Positions 11,601 through 23,148 of a stretch of 64,000 nucleotides of DNA are shown in pieces (the first letter of the stretch is position 1; the number at the start of each line of letters is the position of its first letter). The position numbers and the translations under genes were made by a program. The notes beneath the pieces are model-generated. The model saw nothing but the letters and a program-made list of their open reading frames with translations, made no database searches and was not told where the DNA came from. The DNA is from Planoprotostelium fungivorum (Eukaryota > Evosea > Variosea > Cavosteliida > Cavosteliaceae), in NCBI GenBank assembly GCA_003024175.1, contig MDYQ01000021.1:269207-333206 (forward strand), in the 5' to 3' direction.

Positions 11601-13588
11601 ACTACTGCAACAACTTCAAGACTGTGACGCTCTTTTCCATCCCTCTCGGTGCCTCCCTTCTCAGTCCACTCGGAGGACTGAAGAATATCTTGACCCCATC
11701 CACAACATGGAAGGGGAGTCTGAGCGATCCTGGCATCTACAACGTGAAGAACTTGCTGAACGAGAATATCTTCAACTTCACACTGCCTGACTGTGGTGAT
11801 GGTGAGATACCTGACAGATGGATCGATACTGAACAACACCATCAGCTTATGGCCCCGATCTATCGATCAGTACGGCTTCCTTCTGCCAGCAGTTTGGGAC
11901 GCTGAGTCTGAACATCTCTGTGGACATTCCCATGCCAAACGGAACTGTCTTCTCCTTGTGTGAGAGCAGCAGTCATCAGCTGGTCAACTGCAAGGCAGTC
12001 AGTGGAGCGAGCGCAGCGTTGAGCTCAGCAGTGCAGTACACGATCTCAGCGATGGATGAGGCAGGGAAGATCTTCTCCAAGTATCCCATCAGTCTGCCTG
12101 TCTGCACTGGAGGTGATGGATCATAACTGGTAGGACAGCTTCACTGACATCTGAACAGACTTTGGACCATCGTTTGAAATCAATGCGAACTGCAGTCAGG
12201 CAGGACAGCTTCTCAGCCCATTTCTGTCTCCCTCTATCTACAACGCAAGCAGGACTTTCTATTTGTTTCCGTCAAGTGGAAATCTTTCCGATGCCTCGCA
12301 GGCTGTGACATCATTTCCCACCTCAGTGGCGAATGAGATGAACCGCACAGTGGGAACGATAGTAGATGGAACGTACAGCATTGTGTCATATGGAATATCG
12401 AACGAAGTAGTGTCACGGTTCACGTTTCAATTACTCGGTTGCTCACAAGGTGTCTATCATCATCACATCATGATGTCACCTCATCATCATCTTCATCACA
12501 CATGCTGAATTCCGCTCAGAAGTCGAAGTCGATCTCAGTGGCTACTGCAGTAACTTCAAACAATTCCAGTTGAAACTCCCTTCCTTCAGCCTCCTCCACC
12601 GAACCTACTCGTTACTCTTCCATTCCAAATCGAAATCCCCCAGCCTCCTGGGTACACTCGATCAAGTCTTCGACTACTACAACACGATCCATCGCTATGT
12701 CGTTCCTTACGAGCTGACGGACCCTGGACAGTACTCCATCTTGTCTACAGAGAAGCTGACGGGACAGATCTTGTCTGTGATCAACTTCACGCTGCCAAAA
12801 TGTGGAAGAGGTGAGAGATTTGGAATGTCAGAGATGTCAGAATTGATGGATTTAGATTTCGGTCCGGACCTTTCGGTGAATGGACTGTACTGCGACGGGC
12901 TGAAGAGATTGGCACCCGTCATCCCCGATGGAGAGTACAGAAAGTTCTACCTACTACCGGGAATCTTCACGGAAGATTCTAAGCCTAACGTCTCTCGGGC
13001 GATCTACACTTTCACCAAGAGTCTCGTTGTAGATCCGACGATATCCGGAAATTATTCGATATTGACCCTGGGCGTATTGGGAGGCATCACTTCTCTCTAC
13101 CCCGTTTACCTCCCAGACTGTGGAACACGTGAGAATTCATCCGAATCTCCGTCCTGACCCACTCAGAATTCTCCCCGTTCGTTCTGGACACTTCGCAGTG
13201 GTGCTCCACCTGGCTCATCACCATGACACCCACCGTTCCCGATGATGAGACGATCTACACTATCGCGATCAACAACAGCGTCACCTTCCAAACTTCCTTC
13301 AATCGACTGACAAGCTGGGTGGCTGCACCAGGCAGCTACGTGATCTCTGCAGTGGGAACATTGGACGGAGGCCTCATCGCTCGCCGCAGCTTCCAGCTGA
13401 CGCGGGAGAACTGTGGAACGAGGAGCTCGTCGAGCCCGAGGACAGAAGAGAGCAGATATGTATCACCCACGAGGACGATACCTTCAGATGGACTGGCAGC
13501 TGAGACGGAGAATTTGGTCTCTTCGGAGGCGACGAGGGGAACGATGACGATGATGATCGTGATGGTCATCTTGTACATGATGATGTAA
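8617..13588 (+). CDS. Large secreted or membrane-anchored protein of tandem cysteine-paired modules
   Basis: No family was recognised. The N-terminus has a signal peptide (MFSAFSLILLLVLGVQSQS, whether started at 8617 or at the ATG at 8650). The body is five tandem units of about 950 nt. Each is encoded by three exons that give three roughly 90-100-residue, probably beta-rich domains. Each domain opens with a YC..F-, FC..F- or NCSQ-like Cys and closes with LPDCGDG, LPVCTGG or LLGCTQ-like sequence, consistent with one disulfide per domain. The second, third and fourth units are nearly identical in DNA. The fifth unit is divergent, and a partial domain ends RRSFQLTRENCGT. The C-terminus has a Ser/Thr stretch and a short Met-rich hydrophobic tail (MTMMIVMVILYMMM), suggesting a GPI signal or short anchor. 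N-glycosylation sequons are frequent. It could be a surface adhesin or spore-coat protein, but this is inference. Confidence 0.75.
9660..12530 (+). repeat. Near-identical tandem repeat units (about 965 bp) inside the secreted protein gene
   Basis: Unit starts, aligned on the exon beginning with an (S)NYCNNFK-type codon run, lie near 9660, 10627 and 11591, followed by divergent copies at 12531 and, upstream, 8710. Exons and introns are both conserved between the three central units. For example, the exon encoding IPMPNGTVFSLCES is almost base-for-base the same at about 9990, 10958 and 11922. Similarity in the introns shows that whole three-exon blocks were duplicated recently or are kept alike by conversion. 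Confidence 0.9.
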
Positions 13589-13766
13589 AGAGGAAAGAAA
13601 ATGAATAAATGAATCGATAACGAGTCGAGTGTTTGGAGCATTGAGGATGGATTGTGGTGAAAATGCAAAACTTGACTTTTCATTTTTGGGTTTCCTGGAA
13701 GGAAACACCGTTCGGTGAACCGAAGATGAGCCACTGGTGGATCGGATCATACACACACAAACGAAC

Positions 13767-15110
13767 ATGAACGATCCGGCTAGAATAGACGTAGAGAAGT
13801 TTCTCACCTATACCGTCCCTGATCACAAGGGAGTCTTTTTCGTCAACAAGAAGGTGAACATCAAACATCGTCTACCCTCTAAACCAGGTCAGATCGATGA
13901 AAAGACGGGACTGTTCATCTGGAATTACACATCACACACGGAGTACAAGAAGAAATGGGACGATGTCACCAGAATGTGTCGGGGGCTGGTCACCACTCCT
14001 GACGGAGTCATCGTTGCTCGTCCTTTCCCAAAGTTCTTCAACTCTCACGAGAGAGACGCTTACAAACCAGATGGGACAGAAGAGGTGACAGTGTATGAGA
14101 AGTTGGATGGATCACTTGGAATCCTCTTCTGGTACAAAGACGATTGGAGGGTCGTGACGCGAGGAAGTTTCACCTCTGAGCAGTCCGTCAAGGTGCGTTC
14201 TGAATGTGATCAAGCTTCTGACTTGAACGCAGGCGAGACAGATGCTAGATGCACATCAGCTTTCCTCTTTGGAGAAGTCTTTCACGTACATGATGGAGAT
14301 CATCTATCCTGAGAATCGTATCGTCGTGGATTACGGGCCGAGATGTGATGTCACCATGCTAGCCGTCTTCGAGACAGCTTCTGGAAGAGAGGTCGAACTA
14401 GAGGGAAACTGCGCGGATATCAACCTCGTCAACAGGTAATACCCTCTGCCTCTTGTCGATCACGTCTGATTACATCAGATACAACGAGTACTCTGCATTA
14501 TCTCATGCAGAGCTCAAGTTGAGCGGTAAGAATAACATGGAAGGTTTCGTTGTTCGTTACAAGAAGGGAGAGGAGACTCACCGAGTCAAAGTCAAATTGG
14601 ACCTCTACATGATCGCTCACCGCAATAAGGACACAAGGATCGACCCAAAGAAGGTGATACACCTAAACCACCATCTCACTCGTCATTATTTATTGACCGC
14701 CCATTGATCGTGACATCAGGTGTTGGAAGTGTATGTCACGGCCAAATCAAATGCTACTATCGATTCTCTGAGAGCCAGAGATGATTTTGCTTCCTCTTTT
14801 GCGGACGAGTTCTTTGATGTCATCTCTGATTGGTGGGACCGTTACGAGGTCATCTATAACAATTCCGTCGTTAAATTCGAGGAAGATTGTACAGAATTGA
14901 AGACGATCATCGAAGGTGAACGATGACGATGATGTGGATGGCACCTGATGCAATGCAGGAACGGATGAGAAAAACAGAAGGAAGGTGTTGGCCGTGGAAG
15001 TGCAGAGGAAGAACAAGAGTTGGCAGAAGGCTTACTTTTGGAGGTTCGATGGGAAGAGTGATTCAGTGCAGAGGGTCTTATTGGAGAGCATGCAACCGCA
15101 CGACAAGTGA
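13767..15110 (+). CDS. T4 RNA ligase 1-like RNA ligase (adenylyltransferase domain)
   Basis: ATP-dependent RNA ligase of the Rnl1/Trl1-type nucleotidyltransferase family, expected to join 5'-phosphate and 3'-OH RNA ends via a lysyl-AMP intermediate. Motif I is visible as VYEKLDGSLGILFW with its KxDGS lysine. Further motifs are THEV-like EIIYPENRIVVDYG (motif III/IIIa region), GFVVRY (motif IV) and HRVKVKLDLY (motif V). CRGLVTT upstream of motif I is also typical. The C-terminal helical region ends LLESMQPHDK-stop at 15108-15110. The first ATG in frame that gives a family-like start is 13767 (MNDPARIDVEKFLTYT). About four short introns split it. No kinase or cyclic phosphodiesterase domain is seen, unlike yeast tRNA ligase. 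The role could be RNA repair or tRNA splicing. Confidence 0.85.
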
Positions 15111-15260
15111 ACACTTGGCTCGACGTAAGATCTGTGTATAATCCCGCATAAATCATTTTAAAGTGATTTTATACTTTCTGGATGTTGGTCGTACTTGTCT
15201 ATCAACACCGAAGGTTGACCTGTGGTCGACGTTTCTAGCTCGACAGAGTTGGTGTATGGG

Positions 15261-16069
15261 CTACAGGTGCATTCCTTGTGATTTGTATCTAGATGCGATG
15301 ATGGCGATGAGAACACCACAACTGTGTCCCACGACACACCCGATCACACAAGATATAGGCCATTGCTGTAAATCATGTGAGAAGGGTGTGGCATGATGGA
15401 ATTGTGATGGATGTTGATGGATGTCACTCGCTACCTGCCAAGGTCTATCCCAATCTAATGGTATGGGTAATGCACCGATCCAACTTCCTATGGTGGCACC
15501 GATGATGGGAAACGATACACTCCTCTCCACATGAGTGGTCGGTCTGTATGTCATCTCAGCATCTGTGAGAAGATGAATGATACCTAAAGAAATTGTGGAC
15601 GATGTTGTAATAAGCCTCTGATGAGAATTGGTGGGCAAAGGACAGTGGAAGACTGATGTAGATGGAATGCAAACAGGCCCAAGACAGAGTGTTTAAGAAG
15701 TGGCTGTGTCGCGTGAGACCCTGATACTGGACGTCATGTGATCTCACTCGAGGCAAGAAGCACCATAAATGATGCCAATGAAGTGGAAGACAAAGATACC
15801 GACAAAAGTGCCTACAAAACTGCGTTGGATTCGTCTCTATTATATACATCAGTGCAATATGCGATTGTTCATCATACCAAAAGATTTGTAGGGTGAATCA
15901 ATGACGAAGAGATCAGACTTCCTATGAAGAGGATCGAGTTGGCGATCGCGATGTACGTGACGGTCTGATCTGGTTGAAACAGATCCCATCCAAATTGATA
16001 CGGCAGAGAGAAAGCCACTATGGAGCTCAACAACAGAAGAAATGATGCTTCTGTCGGTCGTGCTTTCAT
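15261..16069 (-). CDS. PIG-F/GPI11-like GPI-anchor biosynthesis protein (spliced, multi-pass membrane)
   Basis: PIG-F partners the ethanolamine-phosphate transferases (PIG-O, PIG-G) in the ER in the last steps of GPI anchor assembly. Hydrophobic helices are seen in exon 1 (FLLLLSSIVAFSLPY; YIAIANSILFIGSLIS) and in the exon around 15760-15830 (VGTFVGIFVFHFIGIIYGAS). The diagnostic C-terminal signature is GSWIGALPIPLDWDRPWQ, spliced to WPISCVIGCVVGH, then a last helix and the stop at 15261-15263. The start at 16069 (MKARPTEASF) is preferred because it puts a membrane helix near the N-terminus. In-frame codons extend further upstream. One internal splice junction near 15840-15895 is uncertain. 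Confidence 0.85.
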
Positions 16070-16146
16070 TGTCTTGCTGATGTGAGATGAGCTCGATTTT
16101 TTGAAATAAAACAATTCACCATTCATCATTTCCTCCAACACACAAC
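16070..16146. promoter_or_regulatory. Compact bidirectional promoter region
   Basis: Only 77 bp separate the divergent start codons of the PIG-F-like gene and the carrier-like gene, so both transcription start regions must overlap or lie inside each other's 5' UTR. No named core element was identified. Confidence 0.45.
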
Positions 16147-17183
16147 ATGAGCACGTCACACACACCCAAACCCTTCTTTCGTCAACCAGGGATGCACCAA
16201 GTGAGAAGAGATCGATGCCACATCACAAGCTGACGCAAGCAGATGAACACAAAGCAGCTCCTCTCCACGTCTAAATTCATCCTCCCTGGCTTGTTGACGA
16301 CAGCCTCGGTTCAGATCCCCTTATCGACCATACAAAATTACAAGACCGCCAACCAATTAGGAGAAATGACCACTCGTGGCAAGTTCCCCGCGACGCTCGG
16401 CTGGAGAGTGAGAATCCACACGCGTCTCATCCAATCTTCTCATCGATGATCCATCAGACTGCCACCATCCAATCACTGATGAACACGACCGTCCGTTGGA
16501 TCTTCAACTGGTTGGATTCTTTCGCCTTCTACAAGGGCATGATCATCCCTTATCCTCTGCAAGGTCTGTTGGGCTCAGCCATCGCATCAGCTGCCGTGTG
16601 GAGGCTCGATCATTTGAGAACCCTCCAAGGTTGGGCTGTGTACGGTGGAACTGTAAGTCTCATCGATATTTCCACTCGCTGACGTACGTACAGGAGGCGA
16701 AGCCCCGTTTTTCCGACGTACCGATCGGGGTGTATCGCGGAGTCTGGATGGGAATTACGTACGGCCTCCTCCATCATCTGACCCAGAGAGGTGAGATCAC
16801 GAGATTTCATCGAAAATTCACACGATTCCTCAGGTCTGGAGCATCTATTCGTCACCTCTTACGCCACGTGGACCGAATTGTTGGGCCGCACCCTCGCTGT
16901 TGCCACGGCAAAGATCCTCTTATCCCCCCTCGAAGTGAGCGTTGTAGATGGACGATATCTCACTCAGACTTGACAGATTGCCATCAAGAAGACACAGTTG
17001 GAGAACTGTCAAGATTCACCTCTCGTTAGAAAGGAAGGCCTGTTTGGTGCCTTGAGACGTCTGTGGCTGGAAAAGGGAGCAGATGGACTCTACGCGGGGT
17101 GGTTCTTAGCTATTCCGGAGGCTTTCGTCAGTGTCTTTGTCGTCACGACGCTCTTCCGCATGTCGAAGAAGTTCATCGAATAA
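16147..17183 (+). CDS. Mitochondrial carrier (SLC25)-like protein, divergent
   Basis: Probable six-helix transporter of the mitochondrial carrier family. Start MSTSHTPKPFFRQPGMHQ, followed by a short intron and TKQLLSTSKFILPGLLTTAS. Carrier-like features are the repeated hydrophobic helices (GLLGSAIASAAVW; GVYRGVWMGITYGLL) and the end of the third repeat, KEGLFGALRRLWLEKGADGL followed by YAGWFLAIPEAF, which matches the EG-GLY-G consensus. The canonical Px[DE]xx[KR] motifs are weak or absent in the first and second repeats, so the substrate cannot be inferred and it may be a degenerate member. An intron at about 16934-16979 carries CGTTGTAGATGGAC near its start. Stop at 17181-17183. Confidence 0.65.
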
Positions 17184-17266
17184 AGACGATCGTAGATCGC
17201 ATGACATGATCGAGCGGAGAAGTGGAAGAGATGACGATCATCATCGTGTAGAGACACCCTTTGAAT

Positions 17267-20200
17267 TTATGGATTCAAATCGATGTTGGAAGATGGAGCG
17301 ATGAAGCCTAGAGTGGGAGGCTCTACTTGCTCTTCTTCGTTTGTCTCCGCCTTCTCGGGTGACTTCCACACCGGAATGGCGTCCGTCGACTGATTGTAGA
17401 TCCACCTCTGAAAGAACGACTTTTTCTTCATCATCATCTTCCTTCCTGTTCCACCGTCACCTTCATCATCGTCATCACCATCAGCTTCACCCGCTTTCTC
17501 TGGTGTCTTCTCTTCTATCTCTCCCTGCGTCTCTTCCATGTTGCTCATCGTCTCACTCTGCGGTGAAGAGGGTGTCACCTCTATATCCGGTCTCTCACCC
17601 ACCAGAGCTCCTGCCGGTCGATCGAATCCTCCCATCTGCTCCATCAAGACGCGCGACGAAGCTTCTCCATCCTCTAAAGAGGGAGGTGACAACTTTGGTG
17701 ATCCCATGAGGGGTGTCTTCCTTCCGCTTCTCTTCACTCGAACGCCGATTCTCAATTTCTTCATGTGCTCGTTGGGGGACAGCTTGGGTGATGACGTGGC
17801 CGATAGAGGGCTGGTGGGTCGGTCGGTCTGTTTCTTTCTGGTTTGTGTCGGTGTCGTGGGGTGAGAGGAGGGAGAGCCCGGTGTGCTGTAGCCGCTGTTG
17901 GACTGTTTCGCTTGGAGCTGTTGGAGGTCAGGAGTGGCGGGTTGTAGATGGGATCACCTTCTTACGCATGGCCATCTCGGCTGCGGCCGCGGCCGCCTTA
18001 GCAGCTCTCTCGGCTCTGGCCTTTTCTCTCTCCAATTCGATACCCGCTCGCTGAGATACGTCAATCTACAACATTGTAGATACCAAAATTTCACCTGGAA
18101 TGCATCGATGAATTTGACCCAGATTCCAAAGAATTCTTCGGGCTGAATCTCTTCTTCACCAAAAGCACCCGAGACATCTTTGTATGATGTCTTCGTCGCT
18201 TCGAATGACGTATTGATCTCATCGATATCCTCTCTGCAGTCCAGGTAGAACGTCTGAAATTTCGTCGATAATTAGAAGAATAACCGATGAAATCTCACCT
18301 TGAACGATTTGATGAAGGCATCGTTCGAGTCTTCTCCCTCGGATATCTTCTTCAATTCTGCCTCTACAACGCGCAACTCGCTCTGAGACTGTTCTACACG
18401 TCAGATATAAAATCAAAATAGTCGATTTCATGTCCATCTACAACTGACCTGCGCTAGATCGGCGTTGATACCATTCAGAGGGACTGGAATATTCTAAGAA
18501 AAATCTTCTGTCTACAAGGCGTCACCTTTAGCGGCCTCGTGTACCATGGAGATTTCTGCGGAAAATCCGACCAGGTCCGGATAATTCTCGGAGATATATC
18601 TCCTCAAATAATTCATAAAATTCATTCCACTGACTTTGGCCGACCTCACGTCAGTCAACTGCATGAACATCAACCGACGTATCCATCTACAACGTTGTAG
18701 ATGGTCATCATACCTTGTACAAGATGTCCAAGCGGAAACCAGAGGCAGAACCTCTGAACGTTCCTCCGTTCAAGAAATTTCCCAACTTGAGAATGATCTT
18801 GACGATGTCTTTGCTCCTCTGAGATTTTTGAATCTGTTCGGTGGCAGTCTGTACAATTTCCACGTTCTTCTTCAACTCTAAAACTCGGATGGGTAGAACA
18901 GATTTGATCTCCATGCATTTCAATCTCTCTTTCAACCTGGGAATCGCTTCCACCTGTGAAAGATGATTCAACGTGTGGAGAATGGAAATCATTCACCTTG
19001 ATGAAGAATTGATCTACGATGCCGAGTGTCGGTTTGATCTCCGTATCATCTTCCAACTGAGATTTCTTCAAGAAGGCGCGGATGTTTTCGTACTGAAATT
19101 TCCATCAGTTTTCACTGAATCTCCCCTCTCACGTCTTCCGTGGATGGTGCAAATCGAGACAGCTGTGAGACAGTGTTCATGTCTAATAACTCCTCGTCAA
19201 CGCTCATGATGGCATCGAATAACTTTTCGTTGGACATCTTCAAGCGTGACAGAATAATACCTGAGAGAACGTGAATAAAAATCTCTTCGAAACGAAATTT
19301 CACCGAGATTCTGTGCTTTCTTCGGATCTACAACGCTGACGACCTTATCGGCTCTCTTGTTCTTCCTCTCACCGTCTGGGACGTGTCAAGATGTCTCATG
19401 AGATATCTCATCTTACCGACGGGTGTACCGTTGACATCGTCGGTAGAGAATAAATCTTCCACTTCTTCGTAATTTAATTTGAATTCTGAATCCTCCTTCT
19501 CTTCCTCCATATCCTCCCAGATCGTTCCTGAACCATTTCATCTCACTACAACGTTGTATATCTCACCTTTTATCTTTCGATTCGGAATTTTCGTCCAATT
19601 GATCATTCTCATCTTCCTCGTGGGCAATCTCTCTGGCTTCTTCTTCTCTGTTGGGAGGTCACGTGATCGCGTCAGTCACATCACTCACTGTTCTTCGTCG
19701 ACTTATCTGATGGAGCTGTCGGAGGGCCCGGTGGAGCCGGTGGAGCTGGGGGAGCAGGTGGGGCAGGTGGAGCTGGGGGAGCGGGCGGGGGTGGAGGTGG
19801 TGGTCCAGCCTGCACATGATGAGTGATGAAGTCATCGATCTACAACGAGACATCACCTCGATGTTCACCGCGGGTTCCTCTTTAGATGAAGTGGTGCTGG
19901 CTAACGATCCTAAATTCGGTCATCTACAACGATGTAGATGATTGAATTGGATCACCTAAGAAGGAAGGAGAGGACCTCGACATGGACGAATCCTTGTCGA
20001 ACTTCATTCTCCTCTGTCTCTTCAAAATCGAAATTTCCTTGAGTAACAGTCGATTTGTCTCCTCAAATTTCTTCATCTCGTTGATACGGGTGTTCAACTC
20101 TGCAATCTGAAATAGAGGATGAGCGGACGCGTTGTAGATGGATGACGTCATCACCTTGGCGGTATCCTCTTGAGCGCTGAGAAGATTCTTCAAGGTCACT

Positions 20201-21897
20201 TTCGTGTCTGATGAAGATGTCATGAGAGATGTCATGACGTGAGGTCTCACCCGTATCGAAACCGACGTGCTCTTGTTGTAGACAGATCCCCTTACTGAAT
20301 TTATTGATGGCTAAGAAACTCTTCAATCTGATTTCGTCCGTCAAATTTCTTCACACATCACATCTCATCACATCATGATCAGACGCGACGATCAATCGAT
20401 GTCAAACTCACGCAATGTGACCGTTCTTCTCGTCTTTCTTCTTCTTTAAACCCAATTGCAAGAGACTCCTCAATATCGACAGGTACGTGTCCAACTCCGG
20501 CTCTCCCTCGAGTATCGTCCTCAAATTCTTCGAAATATCCACGGGATCACTTATTACACATCATCATCCATGTCTCTTCACTCTCTCACTTTAGATCGAT
20601 TCCCATCTTCCTCTCAGCATCTCTTGCATCTTCTTCATCGATCTTTGCCTCTTCTTTGAAGATCTGGATCTGAGTCTCGAGGCTCGTCTGTAATGTCTGG
20701 TCTAATTGTTCCATTTTCTACCGGGGTGAGACGTCAGACTACAACAGTGTAGATGCACCTCGATGACTTGGAGGATACCGAGGGCGGCGAATTCATTTCG
20801 AATGGAAGTTCTCTCCTCGATGTCCTTGGCAGAATTGATGATGGCATTGATGAAACCCATCGTGTCCATCTACAACGAGTCAGTGATGGATGTGGCAGGG
20901 TGTAGAAGCTCACCAGTACTCCCGTGTCGACTTCGCTCTCTTTCAGTACCTGCACCAATCTCTCAAATCTGCGACGCTCCCTCTTCACTTCAGAGAAGTA
21001 CGTCATAGACTCTAATATCTGTCTACAATCGAATCAGCCGTGATGTCACGCGAGATATCATGGCATCTCACCTGTGTCCCACGGGTGAATAAAGACAGAC
21101 GGTGACCAGAAGTTCTAACGTTTTGAAACGGACACTGCTGTTTGTTGAATCTAAGTGAAGCACGACAGACTTCATGACTTGCTTGTGGAGCACCTCCCTC
21201 ATTCCAACCTGTGTACGTCAATCTACAACGTTGTGGATGCTTCATCTCACTTCGTTGGTCACGATGGTGCCCAAAGCACGAAGCACCGTGATGATCATGT
21301 TGAATTCAGACTTTCCCTTACTGTGGATGATGAGATGGTGATTTGATGAAGACAAGGATGATTGTGACGGTGCTCACTCTGGTACCCTCTCTAATTTATC
21401 CAAACCATCGGTGAGTAACTTCAATCCTCCCAGATCGAAGAAACTCGTGAGCCATGCTGAGGGATCACCACCCATTGCATTACGTATGTTCTTCAGGAGG
21501 TGACGAGTGGGGTTCGTTCTCAACTCTTCCACAAAGTATTGAGGTGTGTTCTTGATACGCGCTGGGTTCTTGAAGATGACGTGAGCAAACGATTCGAGGT
21601 GATATGATGTAACACTCACTGGGCTAGCGACGGACGATTCTTGTTGTGCCATGATGAACAACCACTTGTATTCTGGTGGCTTCAGAAGCATCTGTTCCCT
21701 CTCGTCTTTGGACAGCTCGATCTCATTCTGATGCTGCATCAGACTGTCGAATCGTCTTCTGTTCTCTCGACAAGACTTACCAGCGTCTCCGTGAACATAT
21801 CTTCGAGGATGTCAGGCTCAGGCATCGGGTACTCTAAACCTAAAGAGATCCTCTTCGACACATCAGCCTTTTTGTCTCGTGCAGGTGTTGTGCTCAT
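17267..21897 (-). CDS. Diaphanous-related formin (GBD/FH3-FH1-FH2), spliced
   Basis: Actin nucleator and elongator regulated by Rho-type GTPases. It begins MSTTPARDKKADVSKRISLG. The GBD/FH3 region follows (YKWLFIMAQQ; TPQYFVEELRTNPTRHLLKN; DPSAWLTSFFDLGGLKLLTDG). A proline-rich FH1 segment (PPAPPAPPAPPAPPGPP) is encoded around 19720-19810. FH2 follows, with SNEKLFDAIMSVDEELLD, the signature KLGNFLNGGTFRGSASGF (about 18720-18790) and the C-terminal FH2 helices. The tail is charged and Ser/Pro-rich and ends SSNIDLNP at 17267. More than 15 short introns split the gene, and many of them contain CATCTACAACG or its complement, including a perfect 22-bp palindrome at 18683-18704. The tail basic cluster (KKLRIGVRVKR) could be part of a DAD, but that is not certain. 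Confidence 0.9.
17918..17957 (-). repeat. Introner-like intron in the formin gene
   Basis: A 40-nt intron (GTGATC...AACAG on the minus strand). It contains a 22-base block, 17926-17947 on the + strand, whose complement is identical to 55167-55188 in the Csf1-like gene. The block includes CTACAACCCGCCACTCCTGA, placing a CTGAC branch-like site inside the repeated element. Confidence 0.8.
18683..18704. repeat. Perfect 22-bp palindrome CCATCTACAAC/GTTGTAGATGG in a formin intron
   Basis: Perfect inverted repeat without a spacer. It lies just 3' of a GGTATGATG donor on the transcribed strand. It is the most complete copy in the window of the intron-associated palindrome family; other full copies are at 3294-3312, 18064-18081, 19921-19940, 30181-30198, 30398-30415, 31617-31633, 46584-46605, 50362-50379 and 58660-58677. 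Confidence 0.9.
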
Positions 21898-22073
21898 TGT
21901 GCATCTGTGCTGATGTTGTTCCCGGGAGTCTTTTCTGGAAGGCCTCAGGGATTCGTTGTAGATCCTCCCAAACAACACAGATCCAAGCCATATCGTCACA
22001 CCCCTCAGCATTAAGAGGTATGGACATGAATTGATCACAACATATAGAATGACTAATTCGCGTTCGTGTCTCT

Positions 22074-23148
22074 TTATACCGTGATGTCAAAAACTTGGGC
22101 CAAAACGTTGGCCATACCGTCTTCTCCGTTCGTCTTGCTTACAAAATCGGCCACTGGCTTTACAAATGGCCTGGCGTTACCCACAGCTACGGAGCAGCCG
22201 GCGTACTTCAGCATCGTGATGTCGTTCTCTCCATCGCTGTGAAGACTTAGTGTCGGTCGAGTGTCGTTGTGATCGACTCACCCGAATGCGATGACGTTCT
22301 CTGGCTTGATATTCAGCTGCTCGCAGACCTTCTTCAGTGGTACAGCCTTTGATGAACCCTTTGGGATGATCTCCATCATCTGGGGAACGGCTTGGACTGT
22401 GTCGTAGACTCCAGACTGTGACAGAAAATTAGCCATCCATCTACAGCGATTCTGATGGATTTCTCACGATTTCGCTGTCCTCTCCAAAGAGTGCTGACAG
22501 TTCTGATCTTGCGGCTTGAGCATCGCTGTCAGTCTGAATCCAGGTCAGTTTCCATCTTCTATCTCATCATCGACGATCACCTCTGTGAGGAACATCATCT
22601 TGTTGATCTCCACCGTGCGGTCTTGGACCATCTTGAGCAGCTCCTCGTGCTCGATGCTCTCGCAGACGGGCTCGTGGTACATGGGCAGCAGATCGGCCAT
22701 GTGTTGCTTCCACTGGCTGGCGGAGGCCACGATGCGATCTCCCCAGTGGAGTGTCAAGAAGCGGTTGGTAGCCTGGCTGAACTCGATCATCTTGGTGACG
22801 ACTTCAGGAGCGAGTGTGCTCTGGTAGATGTGTGTGCCGTCTGGCTTCGTCATCAGCATACCATTCAAGAAGATCGAGGGATTGTTCTGAAGTCTCTCTG
22901 TTCGATGTCAGATTGTGTGACGATGATGATGTTGAAGACGCACCGACACGGTCAAAGATGTCTTGGGTGGACCACTTGGTCTTCCCTGTGGCCAGCATGA
23001 AGTGAACGTGCTCAGGTAAAGCATTGAGAACGGCGGCAGTCTTCTCGCTCAATCGATGATCAGGGCCTAAGAGTGTGCCGTCGACGTCTGTGACCACGAG
23101 CTTGATGTTCTCAGGAGTAAAGTTGGGAGGCAGTGCGGTGGTGGTCAT
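22074..23148 (-). CDS. HAD-superfamily phosphatase, Cof subfamily (spliced)
   Basis: Soluble haloacid-dehalogenase-type hydrolase, probably acting on a sugar phosphate or similar small phosphate ester. Motif I is VVTDVDGTLLGPDHRLS near the N-terminus (MTTTALPPNFTPENIKLV). The motif II region is HFMLATGKT. The cap domain holds LNGMLMTKPDGTHIYQ. Motif III is a lysine in GSSKAVPLKKVCEQLN (about 22320-22360). Motif IV is the GDGENDITML loop at about 22230-22250, followed by AVGNARPFVKPVADF. The stop is at 22074-22076. Several short introns are present; one near 22430-22470 carries a CATCTACAGCG half-site. Confidence 0.92.
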
